Source: Xylanimonas oleitrophica
Lineage (GTDB): Bacteria; Actinomycetota; Actinomycetes; Actinomycetales; Cellulomonadaceae
NCBI RefSeq assembly: GCF_003244315.1
Contig: NZ_QKWH01000012.1
Coordinates: 45,765-109,764 of the forward strand
Length of the DNA: 64,000 nt
Direction: 5' to 3'
Shown: positions 18,129-26,786 of the stretch, one piece after another
Layout of the letters: every line of letters begins with the position of its first letter
Position numbering within the stretch: position 1 is the stretch's first letter
Program-made: the position numbers and the translations under genes
The notes under the pieces: generated by a model
The model's database searches: none
What the model was told of the DNA's origin: nothing
Seen by the model: only the letters and a program-made list of their open reading frames with translations

Positions 18129-18998
18129 GTGCACATCGCCCCCCTGCTCTTCCCCGCCCCGTCCACCGCCCCGATCGCCGCCGACTCGTTCGTCTCCACC
18201 GTCGCGGCCCCGCTGCTGCCCCTGCGCCAGGCCGTCGCCTGGGTGCTCGTCCGCTGTCACGACCTCGCCACCTCCACCGGTCTCGACCCGGCGGGCGGGC
18301 CCGCGTGGGCGCTGGCGATCGTGGGGCTGGTCGTCGCCGTCCGCCTGCTGCTCGTGCCGCTCGTGGTGCGCCAGGTGCGCGCCGGGCACGCCATGAGCGC
18401 CCTCCAGCCGGAGCTCCAGCGGATCCGCCGCAAGTACCAGGGCCGCACCGACCGCGCGTCGCTCCTGGCCGCGCGCGAGGAGCAGCAGCAGGTGATGCGG
18501 TCCGCCGGCGCCCGCCCGCTCGCCGGCTGCCTGCCCGCGCTGCTCCAGGCGCCCGTGCTCTTCGCGCTCTACGCCACCCTCAGCGGCATCCCTCGCCACG
18601 AGTCGGTGGGGGCGCTCGACGCCGTCCTCGTGCGGCAGGCCGACGCCGCCCAGATCGCCGGGGCCCCGCTCTCCGGGACGCTGCTGACCGTCGACGGCGG
18701 GGCCGCCCTCGCGTTCTGCGTCGTGCTCGTGGTGGTCATGGCCGCAGCGCAGCGGCTCACCCAGCGGCTCGCGCTGCGCAACCGCCCCGCCACCACGCCG
18801 GACGGGCCCCTGGCGGAGTCGATGGAGTCGGCGATGCGCTCGATGACGTGGGTGCTGCCCGTGGTGCTCGCGGTGACCGCGGTGCACCTGCCGGTGGGCG
18901 TGGTCCTCTACTGGGCGGTGTCCGCGCTGTGGTCGGCCGGGCAGCAGGTGCTCGTCAACCGGTTCCTGCCGCACCCCGGCCTGCGAGACAGGCCCTAA
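18129..18998 (+). CDS. YidC/Oxa1-type membrane protein insertase
   Basis: 289 residues with the Oxa1 core: a segment with A-V-R-L-L-L-V-P-L-V-V-R-Q in the first core helix, which contains the conserved positively charged groove residue, then a cytoplasmic helical hairpin (Q-P-E-L-Q-R-I-R-R-K-Y-Q-G). L-P-A-L-L-Q-A-P-V-L-F-A-L-Y and the final L-Y-W-A-V-S-A-L-W-S segment complete the fold. There is no large periplasmic domain and no long basic tail, as in Gram-positive paralogues. Chromosomal yidC near rnpA-rpmH is usually separate, so this is probably a second copy. GTG start. Confidence 0.9.
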   Translation: MHIAPLLFPAPSTAPIAADSFVSTVAAPLLPLRQAVAWVLVRCHDLATSTGLDPAGGPAWALAIVGLVVAVRLLLVPLVVRQVRAGHAMSALQPELQRIRRKYQGRTDRASLLAAREEQQQVMRSAGARPLAGCLPALLQAPVLFALYATLSGIPRHESVGALDAVLVRQADAAQIAGAPLSGTLLTVDGGAALAFCVVLVVVMAAAQRLTQRLALRNRPATTPDGPLAESMESAMRSMTWVLPVVLAVTAVHLPVGVVLYWAVSALWSAGQQVLVNRFLPHPGLRDRP

Positions 18999-19022
18999 GC
19001 TGCACCCGTCTGGCGCCGGGGC

Positions 19023-19766
19023 TCAGGCCAGGCCTGCCTCGCGCGCCACGATCGCCGCCTGCACCCGGGAGGTGACGCCCAGCTTGGCCAGCACCCGCGA
19101 GACGTGCGTCTTGGCCGTGGCCTCGGTGATGACGAGCTCCTCGGCCACGGCGGCGTTCGCCAGGCCCCGACCGAGGGCCGCCAGCACGTCCCGCTCGCGG
19201 GGCGTCAGCGCCTCGAGGCGGGGGTCGACGGCGGTGGTGCCCCGCTCGGGGACCTGCCCGGCGCCCGCGGCCGGCCCTCGGGCGAGCTGGCGGATGAGCC
19301 GCCGCGTCACCTCGGGAGCGAGGACGCCGTCGCCCGCGGCGACCCGCCGCACGGCGTCGACCAGCGCCGCGGGCTCGGCGGACTTGAGCAGGAACCCGGC
19401 CGCGCCCGCGCGCAGCGCCTCGTCCACGTGCTCGTCCAGGTCGAACGTGGTGAGCACCAGCACCTCGGCCAGCCCGTCCGCCACGATCGCGCGCGTCGCG
19501 GCGATGCCGTCCGTACCGGGCATCCGCACGTCCATGAGCACGACGTCGGGGCGCAGCGCCCGCGCGTTCGTGACGGCCGCCGCGCCGTCCGCGGCCTCAC
19601 CGACCACGACGACGCCCTCCGCGCCGTCGAGCAGCAGGCGCAGGCCGGCCCGGATGGCCGCGTGGTCGTCCGCGACCAGCACGCGGACGGGCTGCTCGGG
19701 CGCCGGTGCACCGACACCGACCGGGACGGGAGCGTCAGGGACAGACCCCTGCGGTGGCGTGCTCAC
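19023..19766 (-). CDS. NarL/LuxR-family response regulator
   Basis: 247 residues. The receiver domain (about 28-145) carries the acidic pocket A-D-D-H and the phospho-acceptor in L-M-D-V-R-M-P-G, with conserved T and K (L-L-K-S). The LuxR helix-turn-helix at ~180-245 has L-T-P-R-E-R-D-V-L and T-A-K-T-H-V-S-R-V-L-A-K-L. GTG start overlaps the kinase stop by GTGA, so the pair is co-translated. Target genes unknown; the 24-bp motif upstream of the kinase gene is a candidate site. Confidence 0.94.
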   Translation of the reverse strand: MSTPPQGSVPDAPVPVGVGAPAPEQPVRVLVADDHAAIRAGLRLLLDGAEGVVVVGEAADGAAAVTNARALRPDVVLMDVRMPGTDGIAATRAIVADGLAEVLVLTTFDLDEHVDEALRAGAAGFLLKSAEPAALVDAVRRVAAGDGVLAPEVTRRLIRQLARGPAAGAGQVPERGTTAVDPRLEALTPRERDVLAALGRGLANAAVAEELVITEATAKTHVSRVLAKLGVTSRVQAAIVAREAGLA

Positions 19767-21094
19767 GACGCCGCCCGCCCGGCCGGGACCCGCAGCGGGA
19801 TCCGGGCCCGCACGCTCCACCCGCCGTCGGCCGCGGGCCCGGCCACCAGCCCGCCGCCCAGCGCCTCGGCCCGTTCCCGCATACCCAGGAGCCCCGTGCC
19901 GCCGCTCAGCGCCGCCTCGCCCTGCGGCGGGGCGCCGTCGGGCGCGGCGTTGCGCACCTCCAGCTCGACGTCGGTGCCGGGGCGTGCCAGCCGCAGCACC
20001 GCGGGCGCACCGGGCGCGTGCTTGACGGCGTTGGTCAGCGCCTCGGCGGCGATGCGGTGCAGCGCCTGGTCGACGGCGACGGGCAGCGTGGCGGCGACGA
20101 CGTCGTCGGCCCCCTCCACACGGACCGCCGTGCCGGCGGCCGTCGCCCGGCCGACCAGCGAATCGAGCGCGCCGGGCCCGGTCAGGCGCGGCGGGGCCGC
20201 GACGTCGTCCCCGGACGCCCCGGCGGCTCGCGGCTCCGAGCGCAGCAGCAGGATCATCGAACGCATCTCCTCCAGGGACGCCACCGAGGCGGCCCGCACC
20301 TGCTCGAGCGCCGCACGGTCGCGGGCAGCGTCGGGCGGGGACGCCAGGGCCGCCCCCGAGTGGATGGCGATGGTGGACAGGTGTGCGGCCACGACGTCGT
20401 GCAGGTCTCGCGCCATCGCCGCACGCTCGGCACGCACCGCCTCGTGCCGCTCCGCCTCCGCGAGCCGCTCCAGGTCCCGGGCACGCTGCCGCTCGAGCTC
20501 GGCCTGCTGCTCGGCCAGGTGCGCCCGCTCCCCCGCGAGGTCGGCGCGCTGCCGCTCCAGGCGCGCCATGTCGGACTTGCGGCGCACGTCGGTGGCCCAC
20601 CACAGCGGCGTCAGCAGCACGGCGCCGAGCTGCAGGGCGGTGAACACGAGCTCGCGCGGGTCACCTGTCGCCACCACGGCCACCACCGCGGCGACGACGA
20701 CGAGGCCGGTCGCCACCGTCCACAGCGCCCGGCGGGCGGCCTCGCCCGACCACAGCGCGGCGGCGTGCAGCAGGTCCCACAGCACCAGCACGAGCGCCAC
20801 GCTGCCGCCCCACCACAGGTCGACCACCACGAGCACCACGCCACCCAGCAGGGCCCGCACCGGGCTGCGCCTCTTGACCACGACGAGCAGGCAGCCCGCG
20901 GCCAGCAGCACCGCGTGCCACCACAGGGGCACCTGGGGCGCGTCGCGGTACAGGCCCACGAGCCCCACCACGAGGGTCAGGACGCCGAGGAGGAAGGTCA
21001 CCGCCGCCGTCACGACGTCTCCGCGCCGGTCGTCGGCGCGGGCCGCCCGGGCGACCGCAGCCCCGGCGCGGCGCCACCAGGGTTCCGTGCTCAC
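19763..21094 (-). CDS. Sensor histidine kinase (HisKA_3 type)
   Basis: 443 residues from GTG 21094. Five or six hydrophobic helices fill residues ~35-170. A coiled coil rich in R-A-D-L-A-G-E-R-A-H-L-A-E-Q-Q leads to the phosphoacceptor motif M-A-R-D-L-H-D-V-V-A-A-H-L, and a HATPase domain with A-L-T-N-A-V-K-H and G-L-L-G-M-R-E-R closes the protein. There is no extracellular sensor domain, as in intramembrane-sensing DesK-like kinases. It phosphorylates the co-encoded regulator. A 24-bp motif shared with the upstream acetyltransferase gene lies 32 bp before the start. Confidence 0.92.
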   Translation of the reverse strand: MSTEPWWRRAGAAVARAARADDRRGDVVTAAVTFLLGVLTLVVGLVGLYRDAPQVPLWWHAVLLAAGCLLVVVKRRSPVRALLGGVVLVVVDLWWGGSVALVLVLWDLLHAAALWSGEAARRALWTVATGLVVVAAVVAVVATGDPRELVFTALQLGAVLLTPLWWATDVRRKSDMARLERQRADLAGERAHLAEQQAELERQRARDLERLAEAERHEAVRAERAAMARDLHDVVAAHLSTIAIHSGAALASPPDAARDRAALEQVRAASVASLEEMRSMILLLRSEPRAAGASGDDVAAPPRLTGPGALDSLVGRATAAGTAVRVEGADDVVAATLPVAVDQALHRIAAEALTNAVKHAPGAPAVLRLARPGTDVELEVRNAAPDGAPPQGEAALSGGTGLLGMRERAEALGGGLVAGPAADGGWSVRARIPLRVPAGRAAS

Positions 21095-21126
21095 CGGACC
21101 ATCCCAGCACGAGGCCCGCGGCACGG

Positions 21127-21150
21127 GCATCCGGCGAACGATGTACCGGT
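21127..21150 (-). promoter_or_regulatory. 24-bp repeated motif, copy 1 (before kinase gene)
   Basis: The plus strand carries GGCATCCGGCGAACGATGTA followed by CCGG. It matches the copy at 21626-21649 in 21 of 24 positions and sits 32 bp upstream of the kinase start. Confidence 0.6.
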
Positions 21151-21159
21151 CGCTGCGGC

Positions 21160-21600
21160 TCAGCCCCGGCGCAGGTGCAGGATCGGGAAGGGGCGCCCGT
21201 CGTCGTCCAGGGCAGAGCGGCCCACCTGGACGAACCCCTTGGCCGCGTAGAACCGCCGACCGCTCTCGTTGCCCTCGTTGACGTCGACGTGCACCTCTTC
21301 GTGGCCGGCGGCCAGGGCCTCGAGCAGGCGCGTGCCCACGCCCTGCCCGTGCACCTCGGGGTCGACGAACAGCATGTCGATCCGGCCGTCCGAGCCCCCG
21401 GCGAACCCGAGCGGCGTGCCGTCCGGGGCCCTGGCGACGAGGACGTCGTCGGCCTGGTCGAGGTGCGCCGCGACCCGCTCCTCGTACCAGTCGACGTCGG
21501 CCGGGGAGAGGAAGTGGTGCGTCGCCTCGACGGCACGGCGCCACACGGCGACGAGCAGGGCGTGCTCCGCGGGCACGGGCGGGGACACCTCGACGTTCAC
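21160..21600 (-). CDS. GNAT acetyltransferase, YjaB-like
   Basis: 146 residues, collinear with E. coli YjaB: A-V-W-R-R-A-V-E-A-T-H-H-F-L-S near the N-terminus, D-M-L-F-V-D-P-E-V-H-G-Q-G-V-G-T-R-L (acetyl-CoA pyrophosphate loop Q/R-x-x-G-x-G/A), V-N-E-G-N-E and F-Y-A-A-K-G-F. Acetyl-CoA-dependent N-acetylation is expected; the substrate is unknown. Start GTG at 21600, with TAGGCT 8 nt upstream (21609-21614). Confidence 0.88.
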   Translation of the reverse strand: MNVEVSPPVPAEHALLVAVWRRAVEATHHFLSPADVDWYEERVAAHLDQADDVLVARAPDGTPLGFAGGSDGRIDMLFVDPEVHGQGVGTRLLEALAAGHEEVHVDVNEGNESGRRFYAAKGFVQVGRSALDDDGRPFPILHLRRG

Positions 21601-21625
21601 GTCCTGGGAGCCTAGCCGCGCACCG

Positions 21626-21649
21626 GCGTCCGACGAACGATGTACGGGC
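21626..21649 (-). promoter_or_regulatory. 24-bp repeated motif, copy 2 (before acetyltransferase gene)
   Basis: Same motif as 21127-21150 with three substitutions, 25 bp upstream of the GTG at 21600. Spacing to the start is similar in both copies, which suggests a common operator or extended promoter. Confidence 0.6.
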
Positions 21650-21711
21650 CGGGGCGAGGATCGGCCGCCCGGCCGACGCCGCGACCCCCGGCGCGCGGGG
21701 AGGCTCCTCTC

Positions 21712-22560
21712 ATGGACCTCCCCTTCGACCTGCTCGACGTCGGCTCGCCCGAGGGCGTGCTGGGGCTCGCCGGCGTGCTCGTGGTGCTCGCCCTGATCGA
21801 CTCCACGAGCTTCGGCACCCTCGCGATCCCCGTGTGGCTGCTGCTCGCCCCGGGCCGGCCCCGCCCGGCACGCCTGCTCGTGTACCTCGGCACCGTCGCC
21901 GGCTTCTACCTCGCCGTGGGGCTGGTGGTCATGGCCGGGGCCGGGGTGGTGCTCGACCGCTACCAGGACGCGCTCGGCTCTCCGCCTGCCTGGGTGGCCC
22001 AGCTCCTGCTCGGGGTGGGCCTGTTCGCGCTGAGCTTCCGGTTCGACGGCAAGCGTGCCGCCCGGCGGCGCGCCGAGCAGGAGTCCGCAGGTATCACGCC
22101 GCCGCCGAGCCGCCTGAGCCGGTGGCGGGACCGCGCGCTCGGCGTGGAGAGCGGGTCCCCGGGCGCCACCAGCACGGCCGGGGCGGGGACGACGCCGGGC
22201 GCGGCGCTCGTCCGCCGCCGGGCTTCGACCTTCTCCCTCGTGGGGCTGGCGCTGGCCGCGGCGGCGCTGGAGGTGGCCACGATGCTGCCGTACCTGGCCG
22301 CGATCGGGATCGTGACGTCGTCGGGCCTGGGCACGCCCGCGAGCGCCGCGGTGCTGGCCGGGTACTGCGTGGTGATGGTGCTGCCCGCGCTGCTGCTGCT
22401 CGGGGGCCGGCTGGTGGCGGCGCGGCTGGTGGAGCCGCTGCTGCGCCGGGTGGACGCCTGGTTCGCGCGCAACGGTGAGGAGATGACGGGCTGGGTGCTG
22501 GGGGTGGTGGGGGCGCTGCTGGCGCTGAACGCGGCGGGGAACCTGGGGATCATGGGCTGA
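21712..22560 (+). CDS. GAP-family (Sap-like) membrane protein
   Basis: 282 residues with six predicted helices in two sets of three, split by a polar loop at ~120-175 that is rich in Arg, Ser and Gly. Motifs such as A-L-I-D-S-T-S-F-G-T-L near the first helix and L-E-V-A-T-M-L-P-Y-L-A-A-I after the loop match the GAP/Sap family (mycobacterial glycopeptidolipid or sulfolipid addressing proteins). ATG at 21712 with GGGGAGG upstream. A transport or export role is inferred from the family only. Confidence 0.75.
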   Translation: MDLPFDLLDVGSPEGVLGLAGVLVVLALIDSTSFGTLAIPVWLLLAPGRPRPARLLVYLGTVAGFYLAVGLVVMAGAGVVLDRYQDALGSPPAWVAQLLLGVGLFALSFRFDGKRAARRRAEQESAGITPPPSRLSRWRDRALGVESGSPGATSTAGAGTTPGAALVRRRASTFSLVGLALAAAALEVATMLPYLAAIGIVTSSGLGTPASAAVLAGYCVVMVLPALLLLGGRLVAARLVEPLLRRVDAWFARNGEEMTGWVLGVVGALLALNAAGNLGIMG

Positions 22561-22609
22561 GCCGGGCCTGCCGGCCGGGCGCGCCGCGCCGGGTCGTCGA
22601 GCGCGGCGG

Positions 22610-23362
22610 TCAGCGCCGGTCGGACGGTCCGGCGGTGCCCGCAGCGCCGGACCAGCGGCGGGCGGCGGCGTACGACGGCGCCCGCAGCGCGTCCTCCCAG
22701 CGGTAGGTGCCCAGGCCGCGGGGCGCGTTGGCGGTGGGATCGAACCGCAGGTGCTCCTCGTCGTGCGGTGCGGTGCCGGCGGGGCCGAGCAGCTCGAGGG
22801 CGCCCACGCGCTGCCAAGGTCCTCTCGGGGCGGCCTGCACCAGGTCGAGGGCCACGTGCCCGGGCGGCTGGACGGCGGCAGGGTGCAGGCCCAGCAGCAC
22901 GGGCCCGGCCTCGGTGCGCAGCGGCATCACGGTGCTGAACCAGCCCAGGACGCGGCGGCGCGGGGTGGGCACGAACCTGCCGAGCGGCCCGGGGCGGGCC
23001 GAGCCCAGCAGGAGGTCCTGGGAGAGCCCGCCGGCGTGCCAGCGGATCGCGATCCCGGCGACGTCGGGCCACGTGCGGGGCATGCCTGCCCCGAGCGAGA
23101 GCCGGACGACGACGGGGGTGCGCCCGGCGGGCAGCGCGGCCACGACGGCAGCTCCCCGGGCCGCTGCCGCGCCGTCGCCGGCCACCGCCGCACCGTCCTC
23201 CGCCGCGCCCCCGTGGGGGCCGTCCACCACCAGCACCCCGTCGAGGACGACGCCGTCGGGGTGCAGCGGCCGGGTGCGCAGCACGGCTGCGGCCGCACCG
23301 ACGGCACCAGCCAGCACCAGCCCGGCGGAGCGGGCGAGGGCACGGAGCGGCAGGGACGGCAT
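22610..23362 (-). CDS. Catalase-superfamily-like protein of unknown function
   Basis: 250 residues. After an N-terminal hydrophobic stretch (G-L-V-L-A-G-A-V-G-A-A-A-A-V-L) comes a domain with V-V-R-L-S-L-G-A-G-M-P and W-P-D-V-A-G-I-A-I-R-W. This resembles the Arg/Asp signature of the heme catalase fold in actinobacterial proteins often labelled phosphodiesterase. The catalytic His-Asn pair of true catalases is not evident. Function unknown; membrane or envelope association is plausible from the N-terminus. Confidence 0.55.
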   Translation of the reverse strand: MPSLPLRALARSAGLVLAGAVGAAAAVLRTRPLHPDGVVLDGVLVVDGPHGGAAEDGAAVAGDGAAAARGAAVVAALPAGRTPVVVRLSLGAGMPRTWPDVAGIAIRWHAGGLSQDLLLGSARPGPLGRFVPTPRRRVLGWFSTVMPLRTEAGPVLLGLHPAAVQPPGHVALDLVQAAPRGPWQRVGALELLGPAGTAPHDEEHLRFDPTANAPRGLGTYRWEDALRAPSYAAARRWSGAAGTAGPSDRR

Positions 23363-23436
23363 GCGGCCACCGTGGCACCGCGTCGCAGCGCTCGCAGCAC
23401 GGACAGAGCGACCACGGCCGAGCACAGCAGACGCGC

Positions 23437-23934
23437 CTACGCCCCGCGTGCGACGTCGGTGAGCAGCGCGATCGCCCGCTCGGTCGTCGCCACCAGCACC
23501 TGGGGCGGGTCGCCGTCGAACACCTCCTTGACGGTGTGCTCGCCCGCCGGGGAGACGACGGCGAACCACACGGTGCCGGGGGCGTGCCCCTCGTCGGGCT
23601 CGGGCCCGCCCACCCCGGTGACCGCGACGCACAGGTCGGCGTCGAGCAGCTCCACCGCGCGGCGCGCCAGGATGAGCGCGCACTCCTCGGTGACCACGGG
23701 CCCGCGGGGTACGCCGAGCCGGAACTTCACCTCCGGCGAGTACGCGACGAGCGAGCCGCGCAGCCACGTGCTGGCCGACGGCGCGGCCGCCAGCACGTTG
23801 GCGATGTTCCCTGCGGTGAGCGACTCGGCGGTGGCCACGTGCCAGCCGCGGGCGCCGACGGCGTCGGCCAGCCCGGTGGCCAGGTCCTGCGCGGCGTCAG
23901 CCGTCCTCTCGACGGCAACCTGGAGGTTGTGCAT
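23437..23934 (-). CDS. CinA C-terminal-type amidohydrolase
   Basis: 165 residues, matching the stand-alone PncC/CinA C-terminal domain that deamidates nicotinamide mononucleotide in NAD recycling. Seen: V-A-T-A-E-S-L-T-A-G with the putative catalytic serine, S-T-W-L-R-G-S-L-V-A-Y, C-V-A-V-T-G-V-G-G-P and G-T-V-W-F-A-V. The ATG at 23934 was chosen as the first codon of the conserved block; upstream sequence in frame is low-complexity. Confidence 0.88.
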   Translation of the reverse strand: MHNLQVAVERTADAAQDLATGLADAVGARGWHVATAESLTAGNIANVLAAAPSASTWLRGSLVAYSPEVKFRLGVPRGPVVTEECALILARRAVELLDADLCVAVTGVGGPEPDEGHAPGTVWFAVVSPAGEHTVKEVFDGDPPQVLVATTERAIALLTDVARGA

Positions 23935-24104
23935 CGGCCTAGCGTGCCCCCGACCAGGGGTTCCCGCAGGGCCGGCGGTGCGAGGCGGCGCCTCAGCGAG
24001 GCACCACGGAGGCACCACGGAGGCCACCGCAGAGGCCACCGCGGGGGCGGGGCGTGCCGCACGGGACACGGGCCGCAGCGTCGGCGAGCACCCGGGGTGC
24101 CCGG

Positions 24105-24110
24105 TACGGT
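24105..24110 (+). promoter_or_regulatory. -10 box of leaderless acyltransferase gene
   Basis: TACGGT ends 6 nt before the ATG at 24117. Confidence 0.5.
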
Positions 24111-24116
24111 TTCGGG

Positions 24117-24704
24117 ATGCCTTCCCTGCGCCGCACCGTCGCCCAGCTCTACTGGCGGTTGAGCCGTTGGACCCCGGTCGACGACGCCTTCCCCCGCGAG
24201 CCCGCCGTCATGCTGGGCGCCCCGCACACCTCGAACTGGGACTTCGTGCACATGCTGGGCCTGGCCTGGCGCAACGAGGCGGACGTGCGATGGCTGGGCA
24301 AGCACACGCTGTTCACGGGGTGGCGCGGGCCGATCATGCGCCGTCTGGGCGGCATCCCGGTGGACCGCACCAACCCCTCGGGCGTGGTGGACGAGGTGCT
24401 GGCAGAGTTGCGGGCGGGCCGCGTGTTCCAGCTCGTGGTGACGCCGGACGGCACGCGGTCGTCGCAGGGCTACTGGAAGTCGGGCTTCTACCGGATCGCC
24501 CGCGAGGCGGGGCTGCCCGTGACTCTGGGGTTCGTGGACCGCACCACGATGACCCTGGGCATCGGCCCCACGTTCCACCTCTCCGGTGACGTGCGCGCGG
24601 ACATGGACCGCATCCGCGCCTTCTACGCGGACAAGGCGGGGAACAAGCCTGCGCTGCGTGCCGAGCCGCGCCTCGCGGCGGAGGAGCGCCCGGACGCCGG
24701 CTGA
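24117..24704 (+). CDS. Lysophospholipid acyltransferase-like protein
   Basis: 195 residues. H-T-S-N-W-D supplies the HxxxxD catalytic motif of the PlsC superfamily, W-L-G-K-H-T-L-F follows, and V-T-P-D-G-T-R-S is the equivalent of the F-P-E-G-T-R-S phosphate-binding motif. This small variant is close to the family annotated as 1-acyl-sn-glycerol-3-phosphate acyltransferase-like; acyl acceptor unknown. Start ATG 24117 agrees with the leaderless -10 box. Confidence 0.85.
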   Translation: MPSLRRTVAQLYWRLSRWTPVDDAFPREPAVMLGAPHTSNWDFVHMLGLAWRNEADVRWLGKHTLFTGWRGPIMRRLGGIPVDRTNPSGVVDEVLAELRAGRVFQLVVTPDGTRSSQGYWKSGFYRIAREAGLPVTLGFVDRTTMTLGIGPTFHLSGDVRADMDRIRAFYADKAGNKPALRAEPRLAAEERPDAG

Positions 24705-24756
24705 GCACGCCCCGGGCCCCCGGACGCGCCGGCGGCGGCGCCGGCCTGGGCGTCCG

Positions 24757-24762
24757 TAGGGT
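24757..24762 (+). promoter_or_regulatory. -10 box of leaderless GNAT gene
   Basis: TAGGGT ends 6 nt before GTG 24769, which decides between the GTG codons at 24763 and 24769. Confidence 0.45.
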
Positions 24763-24768
24763 GTGGGG

Positions 24769-25335
24769 GTGCCCGAGCCTGCTGCCCGTCCGTCGCTGCC
24801 CGTCCGCCTGTCCGACGACGTCGAGCTGCGCCTGCTGCGAGAGGGCGACGGGGCCGCGCTCGCTGCCGCCTACGCGCGCAACCGCGAGCACCTGGCGCCG
24901 TGGGACCCGGAGCGACCCGACGACTTCTACGACCCCGCCTGGCAGGAGCAGCAGGTCGCCGGGGCCGTGGCGGAGCACGCGGCGGGCCGTCACGTGCCGC
25001 TGGTGCTCGCGGCGGACGACGGCAGCGTGGTGGGCCGGCTGAACGTGGCGACGATCGTCCGCGGCGCCTTCATGTCGGCGTCGTTGGGGTATTGGGTGGA
25101 CGGCGGCCGCACGGGGCAGGGGCTGATGTCCGCGGCCGTGGCGGCCGCGGTGGTCCACGCCCGGGACGTGCTGGGGCTCCACCGCCTGGAGGCTGCGACC
25201 CTGCTGCACAACGGCGCCTCGCAGGCGGTGCTGGCGCGGAACGGCTTCGAGCGGGTCGGGCTCGCGCCGCGGTACCTGCGGATCGCAGGCCGCTGGCAGG
25301 ACCACGTGCTGTTCCAGCGGATCCTCCACGACTGA
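24769..25335 (+). CDS. GNAT acetyltransferase, RimJ/RimL-like
   Basis: 188 residues. L-R-L-L-R-E-G-D and H-L-A-P-W-D near the N-terminus are typical of the RimJ/RimL ribosomal-protein acetyltransferase group. The acetyl-CoA site reads G-R-T-G-Q-G-L-M-S-A-A-V, and N-G-A-S-Q-A-V-L-A-R-N-G-F is the usual C-terminal motif. Substrate could be a protein N-terminus or a small molecule; the sequence does not decide. Confidence 0.88.
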   Translation: MPEPAARPSLPVRLSDDVELRLLREGDGAALAAAYARNREHLAPWDPERPDDFYDPAWQEQQVAGAVAEHAAGRHVPLVLAADDGSVVGRLNVATIVRGAFMSASLGYWVDGGRTGQGLMSAAVAAAVVHARDVLGLHRLEAATLLHNGASQAVLARNGFERVGLAPRYLRIAGRWQDHVLFQRILHD

Positions 25336-25458
25336 GCCGGGAGAGGATCTTCACGACCGCCCAACCCTGTGACCAATCTCTCCGGGTGCGCGATGACGCC
25401 GCGTGCGGTAACCCTGGGACCACCAGCGCACCACGAGCGCACCACCGGGGGGTTCGAC

Positions 25459-25725
25459 ATGGGTGAGGTCGACGCAGGGTCGATGACCATCGCTCTACTG
25501 ACCGCGTGCTCCGAGCCCGACGGCCCGGGCATCCGATCACGCGTGGTCCAGGAGATGCTCGACGAGGCCAGCGCGGACCCGGAGACCGCTCGCGCCGTGC
25601 TGACCACGATGCTCACCGCCTCGGTGGTGTCGCTGCGGGCGTTCACCGACGCCACCCAGCGCGACCGCGAGTCCGTGCTGCAGACGCTCGGCGTGGGCTG
25701 GACCCGGCGGCGCCTGGCTCTCTGA
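25459..25725 (+). CDS. Small helical hypothetical protein
   Basis: 88 residues, mostly predicted helix (a segment with R-S-R-V-V-Q-E-M-L-D-E-A and another with A-R-A-V-L-T-T-M-L-T-A-S), ending R-R-R-L-A-L. ATG 25459 is preceded by GGGGGG 7-12 nt upstream. Codon use is typical of the window. No family recognised; the size and position between a GNAT gene and a universal stress gene give no clear clue. Confidence 0.55.
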   Translation: MGEVDAGSMTIALLTACSEPDGPGIRSRVVQEMLDEASADPETARAVLTTMLTASVVSLRAFTDATQRDRESVLQTLGVGWTRRRLAL

Positions 25726-25733
25726 GCCCGAGG

Positions 25734-26618
25734 TCAGCCCTTCCGGCCGGGCCGGGCGTGGGAGACGATCACCGCGCACGGCGCCACGCGCAGCAGCCGG
25801 TCCGCCACCGAGCCGAGCATGCGCCCGGTGACCCGCAGGTGCGACCGGCCGCCCACGACGACGAGGTCGTCGGGGTGCAGGCAGCGCTGGAGCACGTCGG
25901 CCGGGCGCCCCTCGGCCACCGTCGTCGTGCACGCCACGCCGGGATGCTTCTGCGCCCACCGCTGCACGTCGTCGCGCACGGCGTCGGCGGCCGAGGCCCG
26001 CCACGCGTCCCCCCAGCCCTCGTAGAGCCGCAGCGCGCTGCCCAGAGGTCCGGGGTCCACGGCGTGCACCACCTCGAGCGGCACCCCCAGCAGCTCGGCC
26101 TCCTCGAACGCCGTCTCCAGCACGTGACCGGGGTAGTCGTCGGTGGCGACGCCCGCCACCACACGGCGCGGCAGCGTCACCGACGCCGACGCCGGCACCA
26201 CCGCCACGGGCCCGTACGCCATCGCCGCGAGCGCCGACGACACCGACCCGGCCAGGGCACGGTCCACGGCCCCCAGCCCGCGCCGCCCGACGACGACGAG
26301 GTCGCTGGTGCGCGAGCGCTGGACGAGCACGTGGGCGGCCGCCCCAGGGACCACCTCCGTGCCGACCTCCCGCCCGGCCGTGCCACGTGCCTCCAGCCGT
26401 GCCAGCGCTCCCGCCACGGCCCGGCCGGTGGCAGCGTGCAGACCGCCGGCGGCGAGCAGCGGCCCCGCGGGCACCGGCGAGAGCGGCACCACATAGCTGC
26501 CGAGCACACCCAGCGCGGCGTCGTGCCGGTCCGCGGCCGCGGCGGCCCAGTCGAGAGCCCGGTACCCCTCCTCGGAGCCGTCGACCCCGACCACCACCCC
26601 GCGGCACCACCTGGCCAT
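25734..26618 (-). CDS. Universal stress protein, two Usp domains
   Basis: 294 residues with two tandem UspA domains (about 5-140 and 150-288). The first has V-V-V-G-V-D-G-S and a partial ATP loop V-V-G-R-R-G-L-G. The second has D-D-L-V-V-V-G-G-R-S-H followed by G-S-V-A-D-R-L-L-R, matching the G-2x-G-9x-G-S ATP-binding pattern. GGAGGAGG precedes the ATG. Such tandem Usps are common in DevR/DosR-type dormancy regulons, and a DevS/DevR-like pair lies immediately beside it, divergently transcribed. Confidence 0.92.
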   Translation of the reverse strand: MARWCRGVVVGVDGSEEGYRALDWAAAAADRHDAALGVLGSYVVPLSPVPAGPLLAAGGLHAATGRAVAGALARLEARGTAGREVGTEVVPGAAAHVLVQRSRTSDLVVVGRRGLGAVDRALAGSVSSALAAMAYGPVAVVPASASVTLPRRVVAGVATDDYPGHVLETAFEEAELLGVPLEVVHAVDPGPLGSALRLYEGWGDAWRASAADAVRDDVQRWAQKHPGVACTTTVAEGRPADVLQRCLHPDDLVVVGGRSHLRVTGRMLGSVADRLLRVAPCAVIVSHARPGRKG

Positions 26619-26786
26619 GGTGACCCCTCCTCCCCCGGCCTCGTCCGGCTGGACGTGGCGACCTCACCAGTCCACCGCCGCCCGGGCGCCGCACCCCAGG
26701 GCCCGGCGGACCGGCGTCGTGTGCCGAAGGTCCCGGCCGGCGCGGCCGGCGGGCGGATAGGTTGGGGGCGACGGACGGAGGCAGGC

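Noticed and set aside
19104..21281. 725-codon plus-strand frame across the two-component genes
   Set aside because: Ser/Arg-rich noise opposite the response regulator and kinase, which carry all catalytic motifs on the minus strand.
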